From positions 1-64,000 of the forward strand of contig NZ_SCNV01000042.1 in the NCBI RefSeq assembly GCF_005503145.1: a stretch of DNA of 64,000 nucleotides, read 5' to 3'. Both the position numbers and the translations under genes were made by a program. Below the pieces are notes generated by a model. It worked only from the letters and a program-made list of their open reading frames with translations. It had not been told where the DNA came from and did not search any database. Source of the DNA: Burkholderia sp. 4M9327F10 (GTDB lineage: Bacteria > Pseudomonadota > Gammaproteobacteria > Burkholderiales > Burkholderiaceae). Shown here one piece after another: positions 1 to 9,606 of this stretch (the first letter of the stretch is position 1; the number at the start of each line of letters is the position of its first letter).

Positions 1-494
1 TGCTCGGCATCGGCCCGTCGCCGACCGAAGAGGAAGTGGACGCGGACCTGATCAACGCCGGCAAGCAGACGGTGACCACGCTGCCGGGCTCGTCGATCTT
101 CTCATCGGCGGACGCGTTCGCGATGATCCGCGGCGGCCATATCAACCTGGCGATCCTCGGCGCGATGCAGGTCAGCCGCAACGGCGATCTGGCGAACTGG
201 ATGATCCCGGGCAAGATGATCAAGGGCATGGGTGGCGCGATGGATCTGGTGGCCGGCGTCAAGCGCGTGGTGGTGCTGATGGAGCACGTCGCCAAGGGCA
301 ATCAGCACAAGATTCTCGAACAATGCACGCTGCCGATCACCGGCGTCGGCGTGGTCGACCTTATCATCACCGACCTCGGTGTGATCGAGGTGAGCCCGGC
401 CGGGCTTGTCGTGACTGAGCTGGCCGACGGCGTGAACGCCGACGAGATTCGCGAAAAGACCGGCGCGCGGCTGGATCTGCACCGCGTGAGCTGA
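1..494 (+). CDS. 3-oxoacid CoA-transferase subunit B, C-terminal part (5' end outside window)
   Basis: This is the C-terminal 163 residues of the beta subunit of a succinyl-CoA:3-ketoacid / 3-oxoadipate CoA-transferase (ScoB/AtoA/PcaJ family), which moves CoA between a short acyl-CoA and a 3-oxoacid. The frame is open from the first base and ends at a TGA. The stretch with AMIRGGHINLAILGAMQVS, NWMIPGKMIKGMGGAMDLV and GVGVVDLIITDLGV is the conserved C-terminal half of the family. The catalytic glutamate (in an ENG-type motif) lies upstream of the window and cannot be checked. The A subunit is expected just upstream. The next gene starts 130 bases downstream, so a link with the KamA operon is possible but not shown. 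Confidence 0.88.
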   Translation, partial: LGIGPSPTEEEVDADLINAGKQTVTTLPGSSIFSSADAFAMIRGGHINLAILGAMQVSRNGDLANWMIPGKMIKGMGGAMDLVAGVKRVVVLMEHVAKGNQHKILEQCTLPITGVGVVDLIITDLGVIEVSPAGLVVTELADGVNADEIREKTGARLDLHRVS

Positions 495-624
495 AGAGGT
501 GTAGAGGGGCCAGGGAAGTACCTGAGAGAGCGACTCGCGAAGAAACTTCGCAGTGCGAATCATAAAAAGTGGTAGAGCGTAGGCGTTTTTCCATACGAAC
601 CATCTAAAACTTGAGAGAGTCACC

Positions 625-2012
<1,388 letters not shown>

Positions 2013-2016
<4 letters not shown>

Positions 2017-2885
2017 ATCTCGCCACGCAATCCGCGAGCCCGGTCTACGAGGTCTTCGCCCTGCGCTATGCCACGCACGATACGCGGCGCAGTGGCGAAA
2101 GCTATCTGGGCGACGATCCGCACGACGACATCGCGATGCCGCTCGATTTCTACGTCTGGGTGATTCGCGGCAGCGGCCGTGTCGTTCTTGTCGACACAGG
2201 CTTCGACGCCGCGACCGCAGCACGGCGCGGGCGGCGCTATCTGCAATCGCCGCTCGCGCTGCTCGGTGAGCTTGGCATTGCCGCGCGCGACGTGGACACG
2301 GTCATCATCAGCCACATGCACTACGACCACGCGGGCAACATCCGCGCGTTTCCCGACGCGACGCTGCGCTTGCAGGAAGCCGAGATGGCGTACTGTACCG
2401 GCCGCTGCATGTGCCACGAGGTCGTGCGCAAGCCGTTCGAGGCGCACGACGTTTGCGCCGCGATTGAAAAGCTGCATGCGGGGCGCGTCGTGTTCACCAA
2501 CGGTGACGAGGCTATCGCGCCCGGCATCGACGTGCACCTGATCGGCGGCCACACCGCCGGGCTGCAGGCCGTGCGCGTGCGCACGGCGCGCGGCAACGTC
2601 GTGCTTGCGAGCGACGCGGCCCACTACTGGGACCACGTGCGCGCTGGCCGCCTGTTTCCGATTGTCCACAATGTCGCCGGGATGCTCGACGGGCACCAAA
2701 CACTCAGGCGGCTCGCCGACGGGCCCGACCATGTGATTCCGGGCCACGATCCGCTGGTGCGCGAGCGCTTTGCGCACTGGAACGGCCATCCCGACATCGT
2801 CGCGCTGCACATGCCGCCGCTGGCCGGGGCCGAAGTCGAGGTCGAGCAGGGCGAGGCGGTGCTCGAGACGGGAGACGCCCAATGA
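2013..2885 (+). CDS. Metallo-beta-lactamase-fold hydrolase (lactonase-like)
   Basis: A 290-residue MBL-fold metallohydrolase. The metal site HMHYDHAGN (HxHxDH) is at about residue 104, with later metal ligands in IGGHTAGLQ, ASDAAHYW and IPGHDPLV, the layout of the AHL-lactonase-like branch (AttM/AiiA type). It probably opens a lactone or a thioester; the substrate is unknown. The start ATG overlaps the stop of the aminomutase gene (ATGA), so translation is probably coupled, and the same overlap occurs at its 3' end. Quorum quenching would be the default guess from the family, but the operon context points instead to an intermediate of the aminomutase pathway. Confidence 0.85.
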
Positions 2886-4795
2886 ACCCGATCATTCCAA
2901 TCGCCATCGTCGGTATGGGCCCGCGAGGCGTGACCGTGCTCGAACGCCTGCTCGAATACGCGGAGCGCATCCCGGCCCACGTCACGCTCGACATCACCGT
3001 CTTCGATACGAATGCGTGCGGGGAGGGCGTGCATCGCGCGACCCAGCCCGATCACCTGCTGATCAACACCGTTGCCGCGCAGGTGACGATGTTTGCGCCG
3101 CAGAGCCGGCTTGGCCGCGACGGCTCGCCGTCGCTGGTCGAGTGGGCGCAGCTCGACGGCTACCGCGTCGTGGACGGCGCGTTCCGCCGTGTGTCAAATG
3201 GCGAGGGCCGCGCGATCAACGACGCCGACCACCTGCCGCGCAGCCTGCTCGGCGAATATCTGGGCTGGATCCATGCGCGCATCGTCGCTGCGCTGCCGCC
3301 CAATGTGACGCTCACGCACCGGCGCGCGACGGTGGTCGACATGGTCCCGCTGCCGGGCGGCTACGAGGTGATCCAGCAGGACGGAGCCTCGCAGACCGCC
3401 CAGTTCGTGTTCCTGACGACGGGGCACGGCCAGCGCCGGCCCACCGGCGCCGACGAGCGTTTCGCGCAGTTTGCGAAGCGGCACTTCTTCAACAATCCCG
3501 ACCTTGCCTACCTGGCGACGCCGTATCCGATCGAGACGCTCGATGACGTCTCGGCCCGCGCGATCGTCGCGATTCAGGGTTTTGGGTTGACCGCGCACGA
3601 CGTGATCTCGGCGCTCACGCTCGGGCGCGGCGGCCGTTACGTCGAACACGGTGGCGAGCTGATCTATGAGAAGTCGGGACTCGAGCCGCAGATGCTGCTG
3701 GTGTCGCGCCAGTGCCTGCCGTTCGCGGCGCGCGGCATCAACCAGAAGGGGCTGACCGGCCGCCACGAAGCGCGCTTCTTTACGCCGGCGGCGGTCGCGA
3801 AGCTGCACGAGGCCGCGTTCGAGGCGACCGGTGACCCGCGCATCGATTTCCGCGTGCAGGTGCTGCCGCTCGTGATCAAGGAGATGGCATACGCGTATCG
3901 CGTCGCCGTGCGGCGCGGCGGCGTCGATGCCGATACGTTCGAGCCGGCGCCCGACGAACTGCAGGCGGTGCACGAGATCCTCTGGCCGCTTGGCGATCGC
4001 GAGTTCCAGTCGTTCCAGGACTTCCACGCGTTCTTCCACCGCCTGTTCCGCGAGGATCTCGAGGAGGCCCTGCGTGGCAATCTCGTGAGCCCCGTAAAGG
4101 CCGCCACCGACGTACTGCGCGACACGCGCGAGGCGCTGCGCACAGCCGTCGAATACGGCGGGCTCACGCCGGCGTCGCATCGCTACTTTATCGAGGACTT
4201 CAATGCGATCACCAACCGCGTGTCGTTTGGGCCCCCGCTGCGTCGCAACCGCGAATTGCTCGCGCTACATGCGGCCGGCCTGATCGATGTGGCGGGCGGC
4301 CCCGGCGCTCAGGTGATCGACGACGATGCGAACGCGCGTTTCCGGATCGAGGCGCGCTACGGCGAACGCGTCGAGCGCTGGTACGCCGACGTGCTGGTGT
4401 CGGCGCGGCTTGACAGCTACAGCCCGCTGACCGACGCGTCGCCGCTGTCAGCCGCGCTGCTCGAGCGGGGTATCGCCCGGCCCTTCATGAACGGCGATTA
4501 CCACCCGGGCGGTCTCGACATCGATGCTGGCCTGCATCCGCTCGGACCCGACGGCGAGAGCCGCACGCGGCTCTGGGCAATCGGCTTCCCGGTCGAGGGC
4601 GCGCACTTCTACACGCATGCGCTGCCGCGCCCCGGCATCGCTTCTCGTCAGACGCGCGACGCCGACTGCTGCGTGCAGGAACTGCTCGACGTGATCGTGG
4701 CGCAGAGCGCACTGGCGCTGCCTGGCCACGCACGCAGCGCGGCGCGTACGCCAACCTGCGGCGATGCCGCGCTCGCAACGGCCGAGGAGGACTGA
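2882..4795 (+). CDS. FAD/NAD(P)-binding protein (PF13454-type)
   Basis: A 637-residue protein that begins with a dinucleotide-binding fold, IAIVGMGPRGVTVLERLL (GxGxxG at residues 11-16), followed by VFDTNACGEGVHR and LLINTVAAQVTMF, typical of the NAD_binding_9 family. A second nucleotide-binding region begins near IVAIQGFGLTAHDVISAL (about residue 230). The N-terminal GxGPxG and the size resemble FAD/NAD(P)-binding proteins often found in natural-product and amino-acid-modifying clusters. Its reaction is unknown; amine oxidation or N-hydroxylation of a beta-amino acid would fit. The start overlaps the MBL gene by 4 bases (ATGA). Confidence 0.8.
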   Translation: MNPIIPIAIVGMGPRGVTVLERLLEYAERIPAHVTLDITVFDTNACGEGVHRATQPDHLLINTVAAQVTMFAPQSRLGRDGSPSLVEWAQLDGYRVVDGAFRRVSNGEGRAINDADHLPRSLLGEYLGWIHARIVAALPPNVTLTHRRATVVDMVPLPGGYEVIQQDGASQTAQFVFLTTGHGQRRPTGADERFAQFAKRHFFNNPDLAYLATPYPIETLDDVSARAIVAIQGFGLTAHDVISALTLGRGGRYVEHGGELIYEKSGLEPQMLLVSRQCLPFAARGINQKGLTGRHEARFFTPAAVAKLHEAAFEATGDPRIDFRVQVLPLVIKEMAYAYRVAVRRGGVDADTFEPAPDELQAVHEILWPLGDREFQSFQDFHAFFHRLFREDLEEALRGNLVSPVKAATDVLRDTREALRTAVEYGGLTPASHRYFIEDFNAITNRVSFGPPLRRNRELLALHAAGLIDVAGGPGAQVIDDDANARFRIEARYGERVERWYADVLVSARLDSYSPLTDASPLSAALLERGIARPFMNGDYHPGGLDIDAGLHPLGPDGESRTRLWAIGFPVEGAHFYTHALPRPGIASRQTRDADCCVQELLDVIVAQSALALPGHARSAARTPTCGDAALATAEED

Positions 4796-4797
4796 AC

Positions 4798-5454
4798 ATG
4801 GTGACGCTGCACGATTTCCACCGGTCCTCGGCCTCGTTCCGGGTCCGCATCGCGCTGAACCTGAAACGCCTGCGCTACGACCAGGTGGTCCACGATCTCG
4901 ACACGGGCGCGCACCGGGCCAGCGCGTACCTGGCGGTCAATCCGCAGGGCCTGCTGCCCGCGCTGGTCACGGGGACGCAGGTGCTGACCCAGTCGTTGGC
5001 GATCCTCGAGTTTCTCGAGACGGCCTATCCCGACCCACCGCTGCTGCCGGCCACGCCGCTCGAACAGGCGCGCGTGCGCGCACTGTTCCAGGTGGTCGCA
5101 GCCGACACTCATCCGCTGACGACGATGCGCGCCGGCCACTACCTGAAGGCCATGCTCGGCGCCGACGACGCGGCCGTCAAGCGCTGGAAGCAGCACTGGA
5201 TGATCGACGGCCTTGCCGCGCTCGAAACGTTGCTCGCCGCCGATCCCGCGACGGGGCGCTATTGCCACGGCACGCACGTGTCGTTCGCCGATATCGCGCT
5301 GGTGCCACAGGTGGTATCCGCGCAGAAGCTCGGCATCGTCATCGAAGAATTCCCGGCTATCGCGCGCATCGTGGAGCACTGCATGCAACTCCAGGCGTTC
5401 CAGGATGCGCATCCGGACGCCTGCTCACCTCAACCCACGCTGATCAAGGAATGA
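4798..5454 (+). CDS. Zeta-class glutathione S-transferase (maleylacetoacetate isomerase-like)
   Basis: A 218-residue GST of the zeta class, which isomerises maleylacetoacetate-type compounds with glutathione. The signature is RSSASFRVRIALNLK at residues 9-23; the usual form is SSCSxRVRIAL, so the active-site cysteine is alanine here while both serines are kept. VNPQGLLPALV and LTQSLAILEFLE form the glutathione site. ATG follows the previous stop by 2 bases. Because no tyrosine-catabolism partners (homogentisate dioxygenase, fumarylacetoacetase) are near, it more likely works on an operon-specific substrate. Confidence 0.85.
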   Translation: MVTLHDFHRSSASFRVRIALNLKRLRYDQVVHDLDTGAHRASAYLAVNPQGLLPALVTGTQVLTQSLAILEFLETAYPDPPLLPATPLEQARVRALFQVVAADTHPLTTMRAGHYLKAMLGADDAAVKRWKQHWMIDGLAALETLLAADPATGRYCHGTHVSFADIALVPQVVSAQKLGIVIEEFPAIARIVEHCMQLQAFQDAHPDACSPQPTLIKE

Positions 5455-5975
5455 CTATGCAGCCTATTGAAGGAGACATCCTCCGGTTCTCCGAATATCT
5501 CGAACTGACCGCCAAGCCGATCCCCGACCCGGTGCTCTGGCGATGGCAGTCGATCGAATCCGGAGCGGGTGCTCGCCCCCACAACCCGCAGGGCACGCTG
5601 GCGCTCTCCGGCGGCGACGTGAGCGAGCACGGCACCGTGGCGCCGGATCTTTCTCTCGTGATCCAGGTATTGAAGCCGGGCGAGACCACCGAGCGCCATC
5701 GACATTCTTTCTGGCACCTCTATATCGCGCGCTCGGGTTCGGGCGAGATCGCGTTCGGCGAGGATGGCGTGACCGAGCACATCGACTCCGGTGACACCGT
5801 GTTCGTGCCCGCGTGGTGCTATCACGCGATCGGCAATCGTTCGGGTACCGAACCGTTCGTGCTGTACCGGCTCCAGAACCTGCCGCAGAACGCGAGTAAC
5901 GGCAACCTGATGCGCGAGATCGGCGGCAAGCTGCAGGTCATCTATGCGGATGCGGGCCTGGCCACGCATCGCTGA
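5451..5975 (+). CDS. Cupin-domain protein
   Basis: A single-domain cupin of 172-174 residues. Motif 1 is TTERHRHSFWHLYIARSGSGEIAFGED and motif 2 is DTVFVPAWCYHAIGN, giving the His-rich metal site of a dioxygenase- or isomerase-like cupin. Two in-frame starts exist: 5451 overlaps the GST stop (ATGA), and 5457 has the AAGGA at 5446-5450 at a good distance, so 5457 is the more likely start. Function is unknown; gentisate-dioxygenase-like cupins are the nearest type by eye. Confidence 0.82.
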   Translation: MTMQPIEGDILRFSEYLELTAKPIPDPVLWRWQSIESGAGARPHNPQGTLALSGGDVSEHGTVAPDLSLVIQVLKPGETTERHRHSFWHLYIARSGSGEIAFGEDGVTEHIDSGDTVFVPAWCYHAIGNRSGTEPFVLYRLQNLPQNASNGNLMREIGGKLQVIYADAGLATHR

Positions 5976-6040
5976 TTCATTGGGCGGACCACAGCATTGC
6001 CGCTGCGGCCCGCTGCTATCTGTCGAAACGGAGGGATGAA

Positions 6041-6862
6041 TTGAGCTATACCTTCGAGAAAGGGCGCATTTACCGGATGCCGACGCATTTTGGCCCCGCG
6101 CCTGGGCCGCGGCAACTGCCGGATGGACTGGCGGCCGACCCTGATCGTAAGCCGCAACGGATGACCGTTTCGGCTTCGTTCCTGACTGACGCGGCGAGCC
6201 TCGAGCGGCACCTGCCCGAGCATTTCGCCCTGGTGGACGAACCCGTCGTGACGGTCGAGTTCCACTACCTGACCGGGATCGACTGGCTTGCCGGGCGCGG
6301 CTACACGATGGTCCATGTGAGCTGGCCGGCCGTGTTCACCGGCCTGAGCGACCGCGCCAGCGGCAAGTTCCTGGCAGTCGTCTGGGAGAACCTCGCTGAT
6401 CCGATCATCACCGGGCGTGACGAGATCGGCCATCCGAAGCTGTTCGCCGAGGTGCCCGCGCCGCGCAGCTTTGCCGGAAGGCAGCTGTGCGAGGCGGCCT
6501 GGATGGGCTTCCGCTTTGTCGAACTGGCCGTGGGCGAGCTGCGAGAGGTGCCGGCGCACGGCGCGCCGAACGGCTCCGACGGCACGCTGATGCTGAAGTA
6601 CAAGCCGCGCACGGGCGATTGGGGCGAGGCCGATCTCTGCGAGGTCACGCTGACGCCGAGCCACGATCCGCACGTGACGATAGAGCGGCGCTTCACCGGC
6701 GACGCGCAGCTGCGTTTTCACCGCGCGAGCTGGTCCGACCTGCCGACCATGGCGCATATCGTCAACGCGCTTGCCGACCTGCCGGTGCTGGAGATGCGCG
6801 GCGGCGCAGTGATCCATGCGCACGGCGGCAAGTCCTATCTCGACCAGCGCATGCTGCGTTGA
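6041..6862 (+). CDS. Acetoacetate decarboxylase family protein
   Basis: A 273-residue protein of the ADC family, whose members use a Schiff-base lysine to decarboxylate or otherwise act on beta-keto acids. The catalytic region reads GRDEIGHPKLFAEV; the first lysine of the classical PKK pair is kept and the second, which lowers its pKa, is leucine. That suggests a changed reaction (aldolase- or dehydratase-like activity is known in divergent family members). The start is TTG at 6041: GGAGGG at 6030-6035 sits about 5 bases upstream, while the nearby ATG at 6036 runs into a stop at once. It lies 66 bases after the cupin gene in the same operon. Confidence 0.82.
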   Translation: MSYTFEKGRIYRMPTHFGPAPGPRQLPDGLAADPDRKPQRMTVSASFLTDAASLERHLPEHFALVDEPVVTVEFHYLTGIDWLAGRGYTMVHVSWPAVFTGLSDRASGKFLAVVWENLADPIITGRDEIGHPKLFAEVPAPRSFAGRQLCEAAWMGFRFVELAVGELREVPAHGAPNGSDGTLMLKYKPRTGDWGEADLCEVTLTPSHDPHVTIERRFTGDAQLRFHRASWSDLPTMAHIVNALADLPVLEMRGGAVIHAHGGKSYLDQRMLR

Positions 6863-6967
6863 GCCGGCAGCGCTCTCAAAGCGACCCGCACCGCGATTCG
6901 CGATCGTTCGTTTTCATGTCCCGCCGGATGCGACGCGTCCGGCACCAACCGAGAAAGAGGTAATGAA

Positions 6968-7402
6968 ATGCCCCGAGCCTTCACGCAGCAATTCGGTGTC
7001 TCCTATCGCGACCAGGACCCCGCTGGTCACGTCAGCGCGACCATGTACTACGTGTACATGCTGAACGCCTACATGGCCTATGCGCATGAACTGCTGGACG
7101 TGCCGCTCACCGACGGCATCCCGCAGATCATGCTGAAGACCGCCTGCGAATACGTGCATCCGGCCAAGTGGGGCGACACGCTCGAAGTGAGCGCGCTGAT
7201 TACGCGCCTGGGCACCAAGAGCTTCGACATCGCTTACCGGATCACGATCGCGGGCCATCCCGAGCAGGTGATCGCAACGGGCAGTTCAACGCACGTGGCG
7301 TACGACTATACGAGCGAGCGGACCGTGCCGCTGTCGCTCGCGTTTCGCGAACGCGTGCGCGCCTATCAGGAAGAGGCACGCGAAGCCGAGCCGGTCGCAT
7401 AA
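6968..7402 (+). CDS. Acyl-CoA thioesterase (hotdog fold, 4HBT)
   Basis: A 144-residue hotdog-fold thioesterase of the YbgC/4-hydroxybenzoyl-CoA type. The active-site segment is VSYRDQDPAGHVSATMYYVYML (residues 10-31), in which the usual DxxGHVNN aspartate region is present. It should hydrolyse an acyl-CoA formed in the same pathway; the CoA-transferase just upstream of the operon fits this. AGAGGTAA lies close before the ATG. Residues 100-144 are the strand and tail usual for the family. Confidence 0.83.
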   Translation: MPRAFTQQFGVSYRDQDPAGHVSATMYYVYMLNAYMAYAHELLDVPLTDGIPQIMLKTACEYVHPAKWGDTLEVSALITRLGTKSFDIAYRITIAGHPEQVIATGSSTHVAYDYTSERTVPLSLAFRERVRAYQEEAREAEPVA

Positions 7403-7468
7403 CGAGCGACCCCGTCCGCGCGGTCCGGCGCGCCGGACCGCTTCATGACCCGATCAAGGGGAATCGGC

Positions 7469-8797
7469 ATGTCCACTGTCGGCTCGGCCCCGGACGGCGA
7501 AACTGCGTCGCGCCTGTATCGACACATCGATCGCCGCTTGCTGCCCTTTCTGCTCGTGTGTTACCTGTTTGCCTGTCTCGACCGGCTCAACGTCGGCCTC
7601 GCGAAACTGCAGATGCAGGTCGATCTGGGCTTCTCGGACCTGCAGTACGGCATCGGCGCCGGGATCTTCTTCATCGGCTACGCGCTCTGCGAGGTGCCCT
7701 CGAACCTGCTGCTCGCGCGCACTGGCGCTCGCAAGGCGATCAGCCGGATTCTCGTACTCTGGGGGCTGACCTCGGCAGCGATGGCGCTCACGCGCGACGT
7801 TGGCACCTTTTACGCGCTGCGTTTCCTGCTCGGTGTGTTCGAGGCGGGCTTCACGCCCGGCATCCTGTTCTACCTGACCTACTGGTATCCGGAGTCGCGG
7901 ATGGCCAACGCGATTTCCGCTGTGATGATCGGCGGGCCGCTCGCCGGGGTGGTGGCCGCCCCGGTCTCGCTGTGGGTCATGACGAGCTTCGCCGGTATCG
8001 GCGGGCTCGCGGGCTGGCAGTGGATGTTCCTGATCGAGGGGTTGCCCTGCGTCGTGCTCGGCCTCGCGGCGCGTGCGCTGCTGGTCGACCGGCCGGCCCA
8101 GGCGCACTGGCTGACGCCTGGAGAGCAGCGGCGTCTCGCGGCCGAGGTGCCGCCGCCGCAGGCCACGCTGCACGGCTTCGGGCGCGTTGCGGCCGACCCG
8201 CGCATCTACCTGATGGCGGCCGCTTACTTCTGCATCATCTGCGGCATCTACCTGATCAACTTCTGGCTGCCCGAGCTGCTGAAATCGCATGGCGTCACCG
8301 ATCCGGCCCGGCTCGGCGCGTACTCCGCAATTCCGTTTGTCGTCGCGACGCTCGGCATGTTCGTGGCCGGCCGGCGCTCGGACCGCCGCAACGAGCGGCG
8401 CTGGCACAGTGCGGTGCCGGCCTTCGTCAGCGCGCTGTCGCTTGCGCTGACGGCGTCGAGCGCGTCCGGGCTCGGCGCCGTGCTGCTGTCGATCTCGGTG
8501 GCGACCGCGTCGATGTGGATGGCCTATACGGTGTTCTGGGCGATTCCGCCCGCCTATCTGAAGGGCACGGCGGCCGCGGGCGGCATCGCGTTGATCAACA
8601 CGATCGGCGTGCTGGGCGGCTTCCTGAGCCCGATCGCGATCGGCTGGCTACGCACTATGAGCGGCGACTTCCGCGCGGGCCTCTGGATGATGGTTGGCGT
8701 GATGGCGACCGGGGCCGTGCTGCTCGCCGCGATCCGCAAGCCCTCGGTGGGGCGCGAGCCGCATGTGATCGTGGCGGTGGAGGTGGTTGAGCCGTGA
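7469..8797 (+). CDS. MFS transporter, anion:cation symporter type
   Basis: A 442-residue major facilitator with 12 predicted membrane segments, of the ACS type (tartrate, phthalate and hexuronate carriers), which usually import organic anions with protons. The N-terminal motif RLLPFLLVCYLFACLDRLNVGLA and the family loop LLARTGARKAISR are clear. The start at 7469 is preferred over the in-frame ATG at 7445 because AAGGGG lies 7 bases before it. It closes the KamA operon and is the best hint about the substrate: a small carboxylate or acidic amino acid derivative. Confidence 0.85.
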   Translation: MSTVGSAPDGETASRLYRHIDRRLLPFLLVCYLFACLDRLNVGLAKLQMQVDLGFSDLQYGIGAGIFFIGYALCEVPSNLLLARTGARKAISRILVLWGLTSAAMALTRDVGTFYALRFLLGVFEAGFTPGILFYLTYWYPESRMANAISAVMIGGPLAGVVAAPVSLWVMTSFAGIGGLAGWQWMFLIEGLPCVVLGLAARALLVDRPAQAHWLTPGEQRRLAAEVPPPQATLHGFGRVAADPRIYLMAAAYFCIICGIYLINFWLPELLKSHGVTDPARLGAYSAIPFVVATLGMFVAGRRSDRRNERRWHSAVPAFVSALSLALTASSASGLGAVLLSISVATASMWMAYTVFWAIPPAYLKGTAAAGGIALINTIGVLGGFLSPIAIGWLRTMSGDFRAGLWMMVGVMATGAVLLAAIRKPSVGREPHVIVAVEVVEP

Positions 8798-8835
8798 GGG
8801 TGTCGTGGGCGGCCGGGCTTTCGGCCGCGACCAAC

Positions 8836-9291
8836 CTAAATCTCCTGCACCGCCTGCGGTGTATTGCGGAAGCTGATCGCCATCCGGTTGTAGGTATTCA
8901 TCAGGCCGATGGCAATCGTCAGGTCCACGAGTTCCCGTTCGTCGAACTCGGCGCGGACTGCTTCGTATGCTGCATCGGGCACGCCAGTCTGAGCGACGAG
9001 CGTGACCGATTCGGCCCACGCAAGTGCGGCGCGCTCGCGCGCGTCAAACAGATTGCCGGCTTCGGGCCATGCCTGTAGCAGCGCAAGTTTTTCAATCTTC
9101 ATGCCTTTCTTGAGCAGATCGCGCGTATGCATGTCGAGACAGTATGCGCAGTTGTTGATCTGCGAGACACGCAGGTACACCAGCTCGACGAGAGCCGCAG
9201 GCAGGCTGCTCTGCGTCACGTAACCGTAGACTCCACCGAGAGCCTTGACGCCCGTGGGCGCGATCTGGTTGTAGTCAAGACGCTTGCTCAT
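8836..9291 (-). CDS. Carboxymuconolactone decarboxylase / AhpD-like protein
   Basis: A 151-residue all-helical AhpD-like protein. The redox motif NNCAYCLDMHT (CxxC with a following His) marks the peroxidase-reductase branch of the CMD family rather than the decarboxylase. A good AAGGAG precedes the ATG. It is convergent with the MFS gene and lies downstream of the remains of an exported cupin gene on the same strand, facing away from a MocR regulator; AhpD-like and cupin genes under a divergent MocR regulator form a plausible unit. Confidence 0.85.
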   Translation of the reverse strand: MSKRLDYNQIAPTGVKALGGVYGYVTQSSLPAALVELVYLRVSQINNCAYCLDMHTRDLLKKGMKIEKLALLQAWPEAGNLFDARERAALAWAESVTLVAQTGVPDAAYEAVRAEFDERELVDLTIAIGLMNTYNRMAISFRNTPQAVQEI

Positions 9292-9316
9292 ATGTGTGCT
9301 CCTTCTGGTTTCAGGT

Positions 9317-9513
9317 TTACTTGACGGGCGTCGTCAACATCGTGTCGCCGGTATCGACGACGAACACCGCAAGCAGCTTGGCGGGTTTTGTCCGGCTGGC
9401 GTTGCGGCTCACGTGGTGAAAGGAATCCGGATCCTCGAAAAAGCTTTCGCCGGCGTGGCGAGGGAAAGGGCCATGGCTGCACAGGTGATACCGAGGATGG
9501 ATCGAATAGACAT
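9317..9513 (-). pseudogene. Remnant of an exported cupin protein (internal deletion)
   Basis: Read on the minus strand, a good SD (AAGGAGA) is followed by ATG at 9513 and a clear signal peptide, MSIRSILGITCAAMALSL. About 25 codons later the frame that carries a typical cupin C-terminus takes over: ESFFEDPDSFHHVSRNAS, then LAVFVVDTGDTMLTTPVK and TAA at 9317. The two halves are in different frames, and the roughly 70-80 residues that should lie between them are absent. A deletion that fused the two ends out of frame explains this. The ORF actually read from the ATG stops after 34 codons, so no cupin is made. Confidence 0.7.
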
Positions 9514-9606
9514 CGTGTGAGCTCTCCTTGAGATGTCTGTATTGTGGTTGCTCCGTAGATCAGCGGAAAGAACCAGAAACGAACATTTTTTATGTACCAT
9601 GGCAGG

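Noticed and set aside
537..551. GCGAAG-AAA-CTTCGC hairpin before the KamA gene as a terminator or riboswitch
   Set aside because: Short stem, no T-run and no larger fold visible; it may affect the mRNA leader but cannot be supported as a riboswitch.
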